DNA of 64,000 bases, from NCBI RefSeq assembly GCF_004851605.1, contig NZ_CP031093.1, forward strand, positions 1,116,001 through 1,180,000, in the 5' to 3' direction. Shown in pieces: positions 16,277 through 25,097 of this stretch. The DNA is from Hydrocarboniclastica marina. GTDB lineage: Bacteria > Pseudomonadota > Gammaproteobacteria > Pseudomonadales > Oleiphilaceae. Position numbers and translations under genes: made by a program. The notes beneath the pieces are model-generated. The model was not told the DNA's origin. It saw only the letters and a program-made list of their open reading frames with translations, and did no database searches. Position 1 is the first letter of the stretch, and the number at the start of each line of letters is the position of its first letter.

Positions 16277-18274
16277 TCAGATTTTCCCTCTTGTCCTGAA
16301 CTCGCCCACAAGCAACTGAAGCTCGGTAGCCATCTTCGCCAGATTTTCACTCGCTACAGCTGCTTGCGCCGACCCCTGGGTTGTCTCCTCGAAAGAGTGG
16401 TTGATGTTGCTGATGTTCCTGTTTATCTCCTCCGCAACGCTGCTCTGCTGTTCTACTGCGCCTGCGATCTCGATGTTCATGCCGACGATGCGGTTGCTCG
16501 AGAGGCCCATCGACTCTAGTGCCGCTCCGGCTGCTTCAGCCTGAAGCACCGCATCCTGCGTCCCGCTTTGGCTGTGTTCGATATGGGCGGCCACTTTGCC
16601 AGCACCCTCGCGTACTTTCTGGATAATCACCTTTATCTCTTCAGTACTTTGCTGGGTTTTTCGAGCCAGCGTGCGGACCTCATCGGCGACGACGGCAAAA
16701 CCGCGACCGTGTTCGCCGGCCCGCGCGGCTTCAATCGCGGCATTCAGAGCCAGCAGGTTGGTCTGTTCTGCCACGGACTCGATAACATCAAGCACCTGGC
16801 TGATGGCTTCGCTGTCCTTGGCCAGCGTACGTACCGCCTCTACCGACTCGTTGACGTAATGCTCGACCGCGGCGATTGCCTTGACCGCCGCACCGACGAC
16901 GGCCTGTCCTTGCTGCGCATTTGTCTGGGCTTGGCCGGCAGTTTCGCGCGCCAGATCGGTATTTCTCGAGACTTCCTGGATAGTGGCCGCCATCTCGTTG
17001 ATAGCCGTCGCCAGTTGTTCGGTTTCCGCTTGCTGTATCTGCATGGTCTGCGTGGTCTGCTCGGCGATGGCTGACGTTTCCTCGGCAGAGGAGGCCAGTT
17101 CCACGCTGGTCTCTGTAACTTTCTCTATGACCTGTTCGAACTTCTCCATGGTCGCGTTGAACGCTAATGCCATCTGACCCAGCTCGTCCTTTGAGGAAAC
17201 TGCAGCGCGTGTGTTGAGGTCCATTTCGTTGCCCACGCGTTTGATTGCAAAGGTCAGGCTGCGGATCTGCACGGTAAGAGCTCTGAGGATTATCCAGCCA
17301 ATCGCGCCGGCGAAAGCAACGACAGCCGTGCTACTCAGCGCAGTCAGAACCATATTCAGGAAAGCGCTTCTGGAAAGCGACGCCGCGGCTTCGGTGGTTG
17401 CGGAGCCAGCTTCTTTGATCAGTTGTCCGATAGCCGCGAGTCGCTCGCTGGCCGTGTTGAACCATTCCGTTGTGGTCAGACCTAAACTGGCTGTCGCGGC
17501 GTTCTGCTCGACCAGGCGGGTCTGAATATCCAGTACTGAACGGTTCGCGCTCATGCGTTCGAATGCATCAATTCCAGCTTGTAGCTCTGGCAGGCCGAGC
17601 GTCTCGGCTTTGAACAGGGCGCTCCTCTGGCCTGCTACGAGAGGAGCGTGGCGCGCGAGCAGTTGTCTGGTGTACTCCTGTTTAGAGAACGCTTCGGAGA
17701 GAACAGCCCGCTCCACGCCGGCGAATTCTTTTGCTTCAACCAGGAAGCCCATGAAAAGCAGCATCTTGACCAGTACGGGGTCGCTGTTTTCGCTAGCGCT
17801 TAATCGGATGGTATCGACCAGTTCGCCCGTGACCCCTGAGTACCTGAGAACAGCTTCGGCAGCGCTGATACTCTCGCTGTCGACCTGACTGCGGAGCGTC
17901 GTCAGCGAGCTAATGCTTGTGTTGATCGTCGTAAGCGCCGATAGCAGTGATTTGCTAAAAGTGTCGTCCGGCAGCCGCTGCGTCAGGCGTGTTAGTGCGG
18001 ATGCCGATTCGTCTGTCTGCGGGCGGTGGGCGCGAAGCCGAGCCCGAAACTCGGGGTTCCCGCCAGCGAGGACTGCAGAAGACAGACCCCGCTCTACTTG
18101 CACAGCATCCAGCAAACCGCCTAAAGCATCGATCACTTTGAGCCGCTCCTGGGTCGCCTCCGCATCGCTGTAGGCGGCGTAACTGTCCATGAAATTCGTG
18201 GTGGCGAAGTAGCCTAAGCCGAGCAATGGCACCAAGAAGACGATTAGAAGTTTTTGCCTGATACTCAGTGTCAT
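16277..18274 (-). CDS. Methyl-accepting chemotaxis protein with NIT sensor domain
   Basis: The 665-residue chemoreceptor has a first membrane segment (about 8-28), a periplasmic helical region beginning [22 protein letters not shown], which fits the nitrate/nitrite-sensing NIT domain (about 45-290), a second membrane segment near 308-330, a HAMP domain, and a signalling domain with the conserved hairpin tip [19 protein letters not shown]. It would report to CheA/CheW and steer flagellar movement. There is no C-terminal CheR-binding pentapeptide. It starts at ATG 18274 and ends 17 bp from the IS right end, so the IS sits directly downstream. The ligand is unproven. Confidence 0.88.
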   Translation of the reverse strand: MTLSIRQKLLIVFLVPLLGLGYFATTNFMDSYAAYSDAEATQERLKVIDALGGLLDAVQVERGLSSAVLAGGNPEFRARLRAHRPQTDESASALTRLTQRLPDDTFSKSLLSALTTINTSISSLTTLRSQVDSESISAAEAVLRYSGVTGELVDTIRLSASENSDPVLVKMLLFMGFLVEAKEFAGVERAVLSEAFSKQEYTRQLLARHAPLVAGQRSALFKAETLGLPELQAGIDAFERMSANRSVLDIQTRLVEQNAATASLGLTTTEWFNTASERLAAIGQLIKEAGSATTEAAASLSRSAFLNMVLTALSSTAVVAFAGAIGWIILRALTVQIRSLTFAIKRVGNEMDLNTRAAVSSKDELGQMALAFNATMEKFEQVIEKVTETSVELASSAEETSAIAEQTTQTMQIQQAETEQLATAINEMAATIQEVSRNTDLARETAGQAQTNAQQGQAVVGAAVKAIAAVEHYVNESVEAVRTLAKDSEAISQVLDVIESVAEQTNLLALNAAIEAARAGEHGRGFAVVADEVRTLARKTQQSTEEIKVIIQKVREGAGKVAAHIEHSQSGTQDAVLQAEAAGAALESMGLSSNRIVGMNIEIAGAVEQQSSVAEEINRNISNINHSFEETTQGSAQAAVASENLAKMATELQLLVGEFRTRGKI

Positions 18275-18503
18275 TTTGATCTGCTCGTGAACGTAATTGG
18301 GACGGGAGGTTGCGCCAACTTTAGTCGAAGCACGCCTTGCGGCAAGGACTTGTTAGTAAGCTATTGTGTTTGTTTGTAAGTGGTGTGTAGATAATGTACG
18401 TCCTGGTTTTATAAGTAAAAAGATTAGAAAAGTGATGGCTCAGTAGAGGCTGATTTGATAATTATCAGGGCAATTTTCTATCGCAAGGCCTAGCGACCGG
18501 GCC

Positions 18504-18540
18504 GCCTAGCCAGACCCCTGTCCCGACATCTTGGCTAGGC
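18504..18540. repeat. 9-bp inverted repeat
   Basis: GCCTAGCCA (18504-18512) and TGGCTAGGC (18532-18540) are exact inverted copies with a 19-base loop. No T run follows; role unknown. Confidence 0.6.
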
Positions 18541-18649
18541 CAGAGCCTAAGGTTGAGGTGCAGCTTAACTAGGACACGTGGTCCGCTTTATCTTTACCGG
18601 GAAGATGGCTGTCCATGAATGCGTAATGAACAGGTAGGATGGGTGTCCG

Positions 18650-18727
18650 GGAACACATTTTCCGGGAACACAACCGTCCGCGAACAAAGGGAACACATCA
18701 ATCCGAATCACTCCCGGGAACACTATC
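18650..18727 (+). repeat. Degenerate GGGAACAC repeats
   Basis: CGGGAACAC-like words recur about every 15-25 bases (CCGGGAACACATTTT, CCGGGAACACAACCGT, AAGGGAACACATC, CCCGGGAACACTATC). They end just before the ribosome binding site of the gene at 18763. Array spacing is irregular. Confidence 0.65.
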
Positions 18728-18762
18728 CACATCCTGGTTCATCGCTGACCGGAGCAGAGGCC

Positions 18763-19596
18763 ATGTTGGTTGCAGGTATTCTCATTCCAATCGTACTGGC
18801 GGCGTTTGGGCTCTGGGCCTGGCGGCGGCTTGACCATCGCGATGACCATGAAAAAATGCTTTGCCTTGCCGCAACCCAGCCGAAGGCGCCTGGCTGCTTC
18901 GATTCCCACGTTCTCGACGGCCTGCCGGAACCCGCCCGACGCTATTTCCGCTATACGATTGAGCCGGGTACGCCACTCTTCACCGTAGCGAAGATCACAA
19001 TGGCGGGCCGGTTCGGCATGGGGACAAAAGCTGAACCGAAATACCTGAGAATGACTGCGACGCAGCTCCTTGCTATGCCGGCGGGATTCGTTTGGAAGAT
19101 GAGTGCCGGGAAGGGCCTGATGCGGCTCTCGGGCTCGGACAGTGAGTGCTGGACGCGGTTCTGGCTGTTGGGCCTGTTACCCGTGGCGCGGTTGGGAGGG
19201 GACCCGGACCACACGCGTTCGGCGTTTGGCCGCTATGTGGCCGAAGCCGTGTTCTGGACACCCGCTGCATTGCTGCCCGGCCCTCATGTCCGTTGGGAGC
19301 ACCGCAGCGAAGACTGCGCCCGCGTGACGGTTTGCCATCTGGGCTACTCTCAGTCTGTTGATGTCACTGTTGCGCCGGATGGCCAGCCGATCCAAATCTG
19401 CTTCGAGCGATGGAGCAATGCTAATGCGAGGAAAATTCACCAATTTCAGCCATTCGGAGGCTACCTTTCAGCGTTTCGAAACTTCTCTGGCTTCCGTCTG
19501 CCCACCCATGTCGAAGCCGGCAATCATTTTGGCTCCGACGAGTACTTCCCGTTTTTCGTGGCGGATGTAACGGATATCGAGTTTCCTCGTGGCTGA
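18763..19596 (+). CDS. DUF6544-type membrane-anchored protein
   Basis: The 277-residue product starts at ATG 18763 (GGAG eight bases upstream) with one membrane segment (MLVAGILIPIVLAAFGLWAW). The soluble part shows features I associate with the DUF6544 family: LPEPARRYFRYTI near residue 50, AGRFGMG, a W/F-rich segment MPAGFVWKMSAGKGLMRL, and a C-terminal DEYFPFFVADVTDIEF. The biochemical role is unknown. The reading frame stays open upstream through the GGGAACAC repeats, but that extension looks like translated repeat. The stop overlaps the GTG start of the CAAX-type protease by eight bases, suggesting a coupled pair. Confidence 0.72.
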   Translation: MLVAGILIPIVLAAFGLWAWRRLDHRDDHEKMLCLAATQPKAPGCFDSHVLDGLPEPARRYFRYTIEPGTPLFTVAKITMAGRFGMGTKAEPKYLRMTATQLLAMPAGFVWKMSAGKGLMRLSGSDSECWTRFWLLGLLPVARLGGDPDHTRSAFGRYVAEAVFWTPAALLPGPHVRWEHRSEDCARVTVCHLGYSQSVDVTVAPDGQPIQICFERWSNANARKIHQFQPFGGYLSAFRNFSGFRLPTHVEAGNHFGSDEYFPFFVADVTDIEFPRG

Positions 19597-20428
19597 CGCA
19601 GGTCGTCAGCGCGTCACGATGCTCCACCACTGGGCCATCGCACACCCGATCCTGGCTTTTCCACTGGTTTACCTTGGTTGGGCGTACCTGTTCTGGATCC
19701 CTCTTCTGGTCTCAGAATCCTCTGTCTGGGGTTTTCCGCAGGTCTTGTGGTTCCTGATTGGTGGCGCCAGCCCGGTGTTGGCCGGCCTCGGATTGGCGGC
19801 GCTGACTGGCGGAAAGCGGCAGCTGCTTGATCTGGCGCAGCGGCTGGTGGACCTGCGGCGCATCCCTGGCAAATGGTGGCTGCTCATACTGTCGTTCTGG
19901 TTGGTGTTCGACCTGGGCATGGCAGGCCTCGCCGTGTTGCTGGGTGTCACAGATTCGCCACTGGATGTGCATTGGTCCCTCTTACTCAACCCGGGCACGC
20001 TGGTGTTCCTTCTACTCCTTTCGTTTATATTTCCGGCTGTTGAGGAAGTCGGCTTACGGGGATACTATCTGGAAGCCTTGCAGGGGCACATGGGCCCAAC
20101 TGCCGCGGGGCTGGTAAACGGGGCAGTGTGGGCGGCCTGGCACACGCCATTTGTCTGGTTCCCGGGCTATTACGCCAACACCACGTTTAATCCTGCGCTT
20201 GCCTGGTGGCTGCCGATGATCGTCTGCCAGACGCTGATGATCGTGCATGTGCACAATCACACGGGGCGCAGCCTCTTAGCCGTCCTGGTGTTTCATGGCA
20301 TGATGAATTTCACCGGCGAATGGCTGCGCATATCGCCGGCCATGTACCCCTTCATGCTCGTTGGCAACTTTCTGGTCGCAGTGCTTCTCGTTGTATTCTG
20401 GCGTAGACAATCGCGGCTGGAAGGGTAA
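19589..20428 (+). CDS. CPBP (CAAX/Abi-type) intramembrane metalloprotease
   Basis: A polytopic membrane protein of up to 279 residues with the CPBP motifs: EEVGLRGYYLE (motif 1, EExxxR, near 153), WAAWHTPFVWF (motif 2) and LVFHGMMNFTG (motif 3). Seven to eight membrane segments are apparent. Bacterial relatives cleave or modify membrane peptides, and some protect against bacteriocins; the substrate here is unknown. The start may be GTG 19589, overlapping the previous stop, or ATG 19619; the first is kept because of the overlap. All metal-binding residues are present. Confidence 0.82.
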   Translation: MADAGRQRVTMLHHWAIAHPILAFPLVYLGWAYLFWIPLLVSESSVWGFPQVLWFLIGGASPVLAGLGLAALTGGKRQLLDLAQRLVDLRRIPGKWWLLILSFWLVFDLGMAGLAVLLGVTDSPLDVHWSLLLNPGTLVFLLLLSFIFPAVEEVGLRGYYLEALQGHMGPTAAGLVNGAVWAAWHTPFVWFPGYYANTTFNPALAWWLPMIVCQTLMIVHVHNHTGRSLLAVLVFHGMMNFTGEWLRISPAMYPFMLVGNFLVAVLLVVFWRRQSRLEG

Positions 20429-20481
20429 GGCTGGAACCAATACGACCAGACCATAGCTCTATACCCACCGCACGAAACCAA

Positions 20482-20883
20482 ATGGGGAAGCCTGTGACTA
20501 ATAACACCCTGACCACCTGGCATCAGCTTGTAGAAACCCGTGATGCCAAAGGCCTCAATGCTCTGCTTGCGGACGACGTCGTGTTTCACTCGCCGGTCGT
20601 TCATACGCCGCAGGTCGGCAAATCGATTACCGCTCAATACCTGGCTGCCGCATTTCATGTCTTTTTCAATGAAACGTTCCAGTATGTGCGGGAGGTGGTC
20701 GGGCCGCAGGACGCGGTGCTGGAGTTTCAGGTAGAGATCGACGGAATCCTGGTAAACGGGGTCGATATGATCAAGTGGGATGAGGAGGGCCGTATCGTCG
20801 AGTTTAAAGTCATGCTCCGCCCCCTCAAGGCGGTCAACCTGATCCACCAGAAAATGGCCGCGATGCTGAAAGCTCAGCAATAG
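20482..20883 (+). CDS. NTF2-like (SnoaL-type) protein
   Basis: This 133-residue protein has the single-domain NTF2/SnoaL cone fold pattern: an N-terminal helix (WHQLVETRDAKGLNALLADDVVFHSP), then beta strands ending FKVMLRPLKAVNLIHQKMAAML, given here in parts. Members can be isomerases, cyclases or dehydratases, or only bind ligands; no catalytic set is evident. It starts at ATG 20482. A decayed copy of its C-terminus lies at 13178-13336, so the gene or its block has been duplicated in this accessory segment. Confidence 0.8.
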   Translation: MGKPVTNNTLTTWHQLVETRDAKGLNALLADDVVFHSPVVHTPQVGKSITAQYLAAAFHVFFNETFQYVREVVGPQDAVLEFQVEIDGILVNGVDMIKWDEEGRIVEFKVMLRPLKAVNLIHQKMAAMLKAQQ

Positions 20884-21007
20884 CTTAGATAAAAGCGATA
20901 ACTAGCCGGACACCCCTCTCAGGAGGGCGCCAGGCCAGTATTTTGTAGATATCAGACTGATGGCTGTCCTGCTGAAGGAACGCTGCTAAAGGCTCACAAA
21001 ACAAACG

Positions 21008-22822
21008 TCAAACCGTTGCGTTCGCCGCTGCCGGAAGCTGCTCCTGACCCGTCTGTACCCGCCACTGTGAGCTGTACGCCCCGCCTTTTTGCAGTAGCGA
21101 CTCGTGCGTGCCCTGTTCGATCACCCGCCCGTTTTCGACCACAAGAATGGTGTCGGCATCGACGACTGTCGAAAGGCGGTGGGCGATCATGATGACGGTG
21201 CGGTTGTGGCCGATTCGCTTCAGGGAACGCTGGATGGCGGCTTCGGTTTCGTTGTCGACGGCGCTGGTGGCTTCGTCCAACACCAGGATTGGCGGATTCT
21301 TCAGCAGGGCCCGTGCCAGGGATAGCCGCTGGCGCTGGCCGCCGGAAAGGCGGGCACCGCGTTCGCCCACGGGGGTGTCCAGCCCCTGGGGCAGGGCTTC
21401 GATGAACGTCCAGGCCTCGGCTGTTTTTGCCGCTTCAATCACTTCGCTGTCGGTCGCATCGGGATTGCCGTAAGCCAGGTTTTCGCGCACCGAGCCTTCG
21501 AACAGGTAGACGTCCTGGCTGACCAACCCAACGGCTGTTCGTAGGGACCGGAGGCTGACGCCGCGAATCGACTGACCATCGATAAGAATGTCGCCCTGGC
21601 TGGGCTCATAGAACCGCAGCAGCAACTTGATGAGGGTGGATTTACCGGACCCGGTCGCACCGACCAATGCCACGGTATGTCCTGCTGGCACGGCCAGGTC
21701 AATATCCTCTATGCCGGCTGCGCTGGCCGGGTACCGGAAACTCACGTTTCGGAAGGTCACTTCACCGCGAACCGGCGCGACCAGATCGCGGTCGCTCTGA
21801 TCGTGGATATGCACCGGTTCAGCCAGCAGGTTCAGAATGCGCTGGGTGCTGGCCATGGCTCGCTCAAAAAGATCGATAACGGCGGCCAGTCCTGTCATCG
21901 GCCACAATAAACGCTGGGTCAGGAACACCAGTACGCCATACGCACCGACGTTCAGGCTGCCGTCGAGGGCCATCAAGCCGCCCACAGTAAAAGTCGCCAG
22001 AAAACCCGCTAGAACTGCCATGCGAATGACGGGGATGAATGCAGAGCTGATGCGAATCGCTTTGCGGTTGGCCTCCACGTAGGCCTCACTGCTGGCTTTG
22101 AGCCGCTCGGCTTCGCGCTGCTCGGCGGTGAAGCTCTTGATAGTGGCAATACCGGCCAGGTTATTGGACAGCCGTGTCGACAAGTCACCGACTTTCTCGC
22201 GGACGTCCGCATAAAGTGGGCCCGCTTTTTTCTGAAAGTAAAATGCGCCCCAGATAATGATGGGCATGGGCGTAAACGCGAGCAGAGCCACAAGCGGAGA
22301 GATGACAAAGAACACCGCACCCACCGCCACCACCGTGACCAGTACCTGAATCATGGCGTTTGCGCCGCCATCGAGGAAGCGTTCCAGCTGATTGACATCA
22401 TCATTCAGGGTGGCCACCAGTTGCCCGGAGCTCTGGGCTTCAAAGAAACTCATATCCAGCCGCTGTGCGTGTTCGTAGGCGTCCTGGCGCAGCTCCGACT
22501 GCAGGCGTTGGGACAGGTTGCGCCAGAGAATCTGGTACAGGTACTCGAACAGAGACTCACCTGCCCAGATGAAAAAGGTAAGCACCGCCAGAACGGCGAT
22601 CTGACTCTGCGCTGTCTCGAAGCCGAGCCCGGCCACGAAGCTTTGTTCCTGGTTAACCACAACGTCAATCGCGACCCCGATCAGAATCTCAGGTGCAATA
22701 TCGAACAGTTTGTTGATGACGGAGCAGGTGGTGGCGGCGGTAATCTGGCGGCGATAGCCTCGGGCATAACGTAAAAGGCGGCCGAGTGCGGCGAAACTGC
22801 TGGTGTTAACGTGACTGGTCAT
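21008..22822 (-). CDS. ABC exporter half-transporter (membrane domain fused to ATPase)
   Basis: The 604-residue protein has a six-helix type I exporter membrane domain (about 30-340) fused to an ATPase with Walker A GATGSGKST, signature LSGGQRQRLS, Walker B ILVLDEATSA and an H-loop AHRLS. It would act as a homodimer in the inner membrane. The ATG at 22820-22822 is preferred; the frame stays open to 22969 but that part runs through 17-bp tandem repeats. It is divergent from the siderophore binding-protein gene and shares its Fur-containing upstream region, so it may export a siderophore or recycle it after uptake. That role is inferred from position only. Confidence 0.85.
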   Translation of the reverse strand: MTSHVNTSSFAALGRLLRYARGYRRQITAATTCSVINKLFDIAPEILIGVAIDVVVNQEQSFVAGLGFETAQSQIAVLAVLTFFIWAGESLFEYLYQILWRNLSQRLQSELRQDAYEHAQRLDMSFFEAQSSGQLVATLNDDVNQLERFLDGGANAMIQVLVTVVAVGAVFFVISPLVALLAFTPMPIIIWGAFYFQKKAGPLYADVREKVGDLSTRLSNNLAGIATIKSFTAEQREAERLKASSEAYVEANRKAIRISSAFIPVIRMAVLAGFLATFTVGGLMALDGSLNVGAYGVLVFLTQRLLWPMTGLAAVIDLFERAMASTQRILNLLAEPVHIHDQSDRDLVAPVRGEVTFRNVSFRYPASAAGIEDIDLAVPAGHTVALVGATGSGKSTLIKLLLRFYEPSQGDILIDGQSIRGVSLRSLRTAVGLVSQDVYLFEGSVRENLAYGNPDATDSEVIEAAKTAEAWTFIEALPQGLDTPVGERGARLSGGQRQRLSLARALLKNPPILVLDEATSAVDNETEAAIQRSLKRIGHNRTVIMIAHRLSTVVDADTILVVENGRVIEQGTHESLLQKGGAYSSQWRVQTGQEQLPAAANATV

Positions 22823-22827
22823 ACTCT

Positions 22828-22946
22828 GCTCTTGAGTAAATTGGGCTCTTGAGTGAATTTGGCTCTTGATCCGGTTTGGCTCTAAATGAGGTGTGGCGCT
22901 TAACGGGGTGTGGCTCTTAACCAGGTGCGGCGCTGTGTTTGGAACG
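22828..22946 (+). repeat. Seven degenerate 17-bp tandem repeats before the ABC exporter
   Basis: Units start at 22828, 22845, 22862, 22879, 22896, 22913 and 22930, each beginning GCTCTT or GCGCTT-like and 17 bases long (for example GCTCTTGAGTAAATTGG and GCTCTTGAGTGAATTTG). Since 17 is not a multiple of three this is probably not coding. It lies directly upstream of the exporter start. Confidence 0.85.
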
Positions 22947-22997
22947 CAGGTCTGCACAACAGGTGCCAAGGGTAGCGACTCGGTGCTAACATTGAAA

Positions 22998-23010
22998 GAT
23001 AATTGTTATC
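22998..23010. promoter_or_regulatory. Fur-like site in the divergent iron promoter
   Basis: GATAATTGTTATC is a palindrome with arms GATAA/TTATC, matching the core of the Fur box. It lies 40-52 bp before the binding-protein ATG and in the shared upstream region of the ABC exporter. Iron repression of both units is the expected outcome. Confidence 0.7.
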
Positions 23011-23049
23011 ACCTAGATTTGCACCTACACCTGGACGTGAAATTCGACT

Positions 23050-24060
23050 ATGCCGCACGTGACCCGAGTTTTTACCGTTTTCATGCTCTTCTGTACAACC
23101 TTGTTTTTACCCCTCGCCGGATGGTCACAGACTGATCCCTTTCCAGTCGTCATTGAACATGCGTTTGGAACCACAACGATTACCGAAAAGCCGGTACGCG
23201 TGGCGACAGTGGCGTGGGCCAATCACGAAGTTCCCCTCGCGCTGGGTATCGTGCCGGTCGGCTTCGCCGCGGCGGGCTTCGGCGATGATAATGGTGATGG
23301 TCTGTTGCCATGGGTCAGCACTCGCCTGGAGGAACTGCAGGTAGGCGCCCCGGCTTACCGCGAGCCGGTACTGTTCGATGAGGGGGACGGTATCGATTTC
23401 GAGGCCGTGGCGGCGACCCGGCCGGATGTCATTCTGGCGGCCTATTCCGGCCTGAGCCAGGCGGATTACGACACGCTCAGCCTGATCGCACCGGTGGTGG
23501 CCTATCCCGAGTCGCCGTGGTCGACGGGATGGCGGGAAATGATCCGTATCAACAGCGCCGGGCTGGGCATGAGGGCCGAGGGCGATGCGCTGATCGAGCG
23601 TCTTGAAAACCAGATAGCGGAGACTGTCGCGGATTACCCGGAGCTAGAAGGCAAAACGGCCATGTTCATCACCCACCTGGACCCGACAGACCTGAGCATC
23701 ATGCGTTTTTACACCCCCAACGATACCCGTGTCAGCTTCTTCAATGACCTTGGGCTGCGCTCACCGGATAGCGTGGCCAGGGTCACCGGTGCAGGCCAGT
23801 ACGCAGGTGAGGTGAGTGTCGAGCAGATCGACCTGTTCAACGATGTCGACATCTTCGTTACCTACGGTGAGCAGCAGTTGCGTGAGCCACTGGAGTCAAA
23901 CCCGCTCACGTCGAGAATGCGTGCGATCGAAAATGGTTCAGTCGTCATGCTGGGTCGGGGTACGGGCGCTACGGCCGCGAATCCGACACCGCTCTCGATC
24001 CCCTGGGTACTTGAGGCCTACGTTGGTGCCCTGGCTGAAGCTGCGCGTAAGTCAGGATGA
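23050..24060 (+). CDS. Periplasmic ferric-siderophore binding protein (FecB/FhuD-like)
   Basis: The 336-residue protein begins with a signal peptide ending near GWSQ (about residue 26) and has the two-lobed class III binding-protein layout: a first lobe with VRVATVAWANHEVPLALGI and a DFEAVAATRPDVILAAYSGL segment, and a second lobe ending in IPWVLEAY. It would deliver ferric siderophore from the outer-membrane receptor to the permease encoded downstream; the ligand is unknown. There is no lipobox, so it is probably free in the periplasm. Its stop overlaps the start of the first permease gene, forming the operon that continues with two permeases and an ATPase. Confidence 0.88.
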   Translation: MPHVTRVFTVFMLFCTTLFLPLAGWSQTDPFPVVIEHAFGTTTITEKPVRVATVAWANHEVPLALGIVPVGFAAAGFGDDNGDGLLPWVSTRLEELQVGAPAYREPVLFDEGDGIDFEAVAATRPDVILAAYSGLSQADYDTLSLIAPVVAYPESPWSTGWREMIRINSAGLGMRAEGDALIERLENQIAETVADYPELEGKTAMFITHLDPTDLSIMRFYTPNDTRVSFFNDLGLRSPDSVARVTGAGQYAGEVSVEQIDLFNDVDIFVTYGEQQLREPLESNPLTSRMRAIENGSVVMLGRGTGATAANPTPLSIPWVLEAYVGALAEAARKSG

Positions 24061-25097
24061 CTGCCGCGGTGACGGCTCTGCCACAAGGGTCCGCCTCGGA
24101 CCGGAACAGCCTGGTCAAACCGGCCGGCCTGGTGATGCTGGTCGTCCTTCTGGTCGCGCTTTGCTTTCTATCTGTCGCGGTCGGCACCCGGGATGTGTCC
24201 TGGGCGGAAATTGCGGCGGCGCTGCAGGGTCAGGTCAGCAGCATTGGCGAAGCGGCCGTGGCAATGCGTATTCCCCGTACACTCCTGGCCGCGCTAGCCG
24301 GCGGCGCCCTGGGACTGACCGGTGCGCTCATGCAGGGCGTTACGCGCAATCCTCTGGCTGATCCTGGCATTCTCGGGGTCAACATGGGTGCCTCGCTGGC
24401 GGTGGTTATCGGCCTGGCGTGGTTCGGCATGAGCATGGCAGCTGCTTATGTCTGGACCGCAATTCTGGGTGCCGGGGCGGCGGCCGTTTTTGTGTACATC
24501 ATTGGATCCCTGGGGCGTGACGGGGCAACACCGTTGAAACTGGCGTTGGCCGGTGCAGCGACATCGGTCGCACTGTCCAGCTTTACAGTTGCCGTTGTGC
24601 TGCCCCGGAATGACATTGCCGGCGGTGTGAGGTCGTGGCAGATAGGCGGGGTTGGCGGTGCGACCTTCGATACCATCCAGTTGGTTCTGCCGTTTCTTCT
24701 GCTGGGTTTTCTGATCAGCCTGATATCCGCCCGCAAACTGAACATGCTGGCACTTGGCGATGACCTGGCGGCCGGGTTGGGCGAGAAAGTGGCGCTGGCG
24801 CGGGCCACAGCCGGCGTGGGGGCCATTCTGCTGTGCGGGGCCACCACGGCGGCTTGCGGCCCCATTGGTTTTGTTGGCTTGGTCGTGCCGCACCTCTGCC
24901 GGCTGATGGTCGGGGTGGACCACCGCTGGCTGCTGCCGTTCTCGGCACTCAGCGGTGCCAGCCTGTTGCTACTGGCGGATGTGCTCGGGCGCGTCATCGC
25001 GCGGCCGAGCGAGCTGGCGGTTGGGGTCATTACGGCTTTTATAGGCGCGCCGTTCTTTATCTGGATTGTCCGTCGGCAGCGGGTGCGGGAGTTGTGA
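24057..25097 (+). CDS. FecCD-family siderophore ABC permease, first subunit
   Basis: This 346-residue polytopic protein has the FecCD pattern: RIPRTLLAALAGGALGLTGALMQG split across its first conserved block, NPLADPGILGVNMGAS in the second, and a C-terminal CGPIGFVGLVVPHLCRL block that contacts the ATPase. About nine or ten membrane segments are visible. It pairs with the second permease to form a heterodimeric channel for ferric siderophore. The start ATG overlaps the previous stop by four bases (ATGA), and its own stop overlaps the next gene's GTG. Confidence 0.9.
   Translation: MTAAVTALPQGSASDRNSLVKPAGLVMLVVLLVALCFLSVAVGTRDVSWAEIAAALQGQVSSIGEAAVAMRIPRTLLAALAGGALGLTGALMQGVTRNPLADPGILGVNMGASLAVVIGLAWFGMSMAAAYVWTAILGAGAAAVFVYIIGSLGRDGATPLKLALAGAATSVALSSFTVAVVLPRNDIAGGVRSWQIGGVGGATFDTIQLVLPFLLLGFLISLISARKLNMLALGDDLAAGLGEKVALARATAGVGAILLCGATTAACGPIGFVGLVVPHLCRLMVGVDHRWLLPFSALSGASLLLLADVLGRVIARPSELAVGVITAFIGAPFFIWIVRRQRVREL

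Larger units (their letters stand above)
18275..18762. other. Divergent intergenic region with hairpin and GGGAACAC repeats
   Basis: No gene is recognised between the chemoreceptor and the DUF6544 gene. It contains an inverted repeat GCCTAGCCA/TGGCTAGGC (18504-18540), a GGGTGTCC motif (about 18642) and several degenerate copies of CCGGGAACAC (18650-18727). Confidence 0.55.

Noticed and set aside
16568-17888. Several plus-strand frames across the chemoreceptor gene
   Set aside because: All are antisense to the conserved signalling domain and lack any family pattern.
22823-22969. N-terminal extension of the ABC exporter
   Set aside because: The extension would translate 17-bp repeats, which shift frame with copy number, and relatives start near the MTSHVN methionine.
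24833-25093. Extended N-terminus of the second FecCD permease
   Set aside because: It lies wholly inside the first permease gene in another frame, and a GTG overlapping that gene's stop is the natural start.
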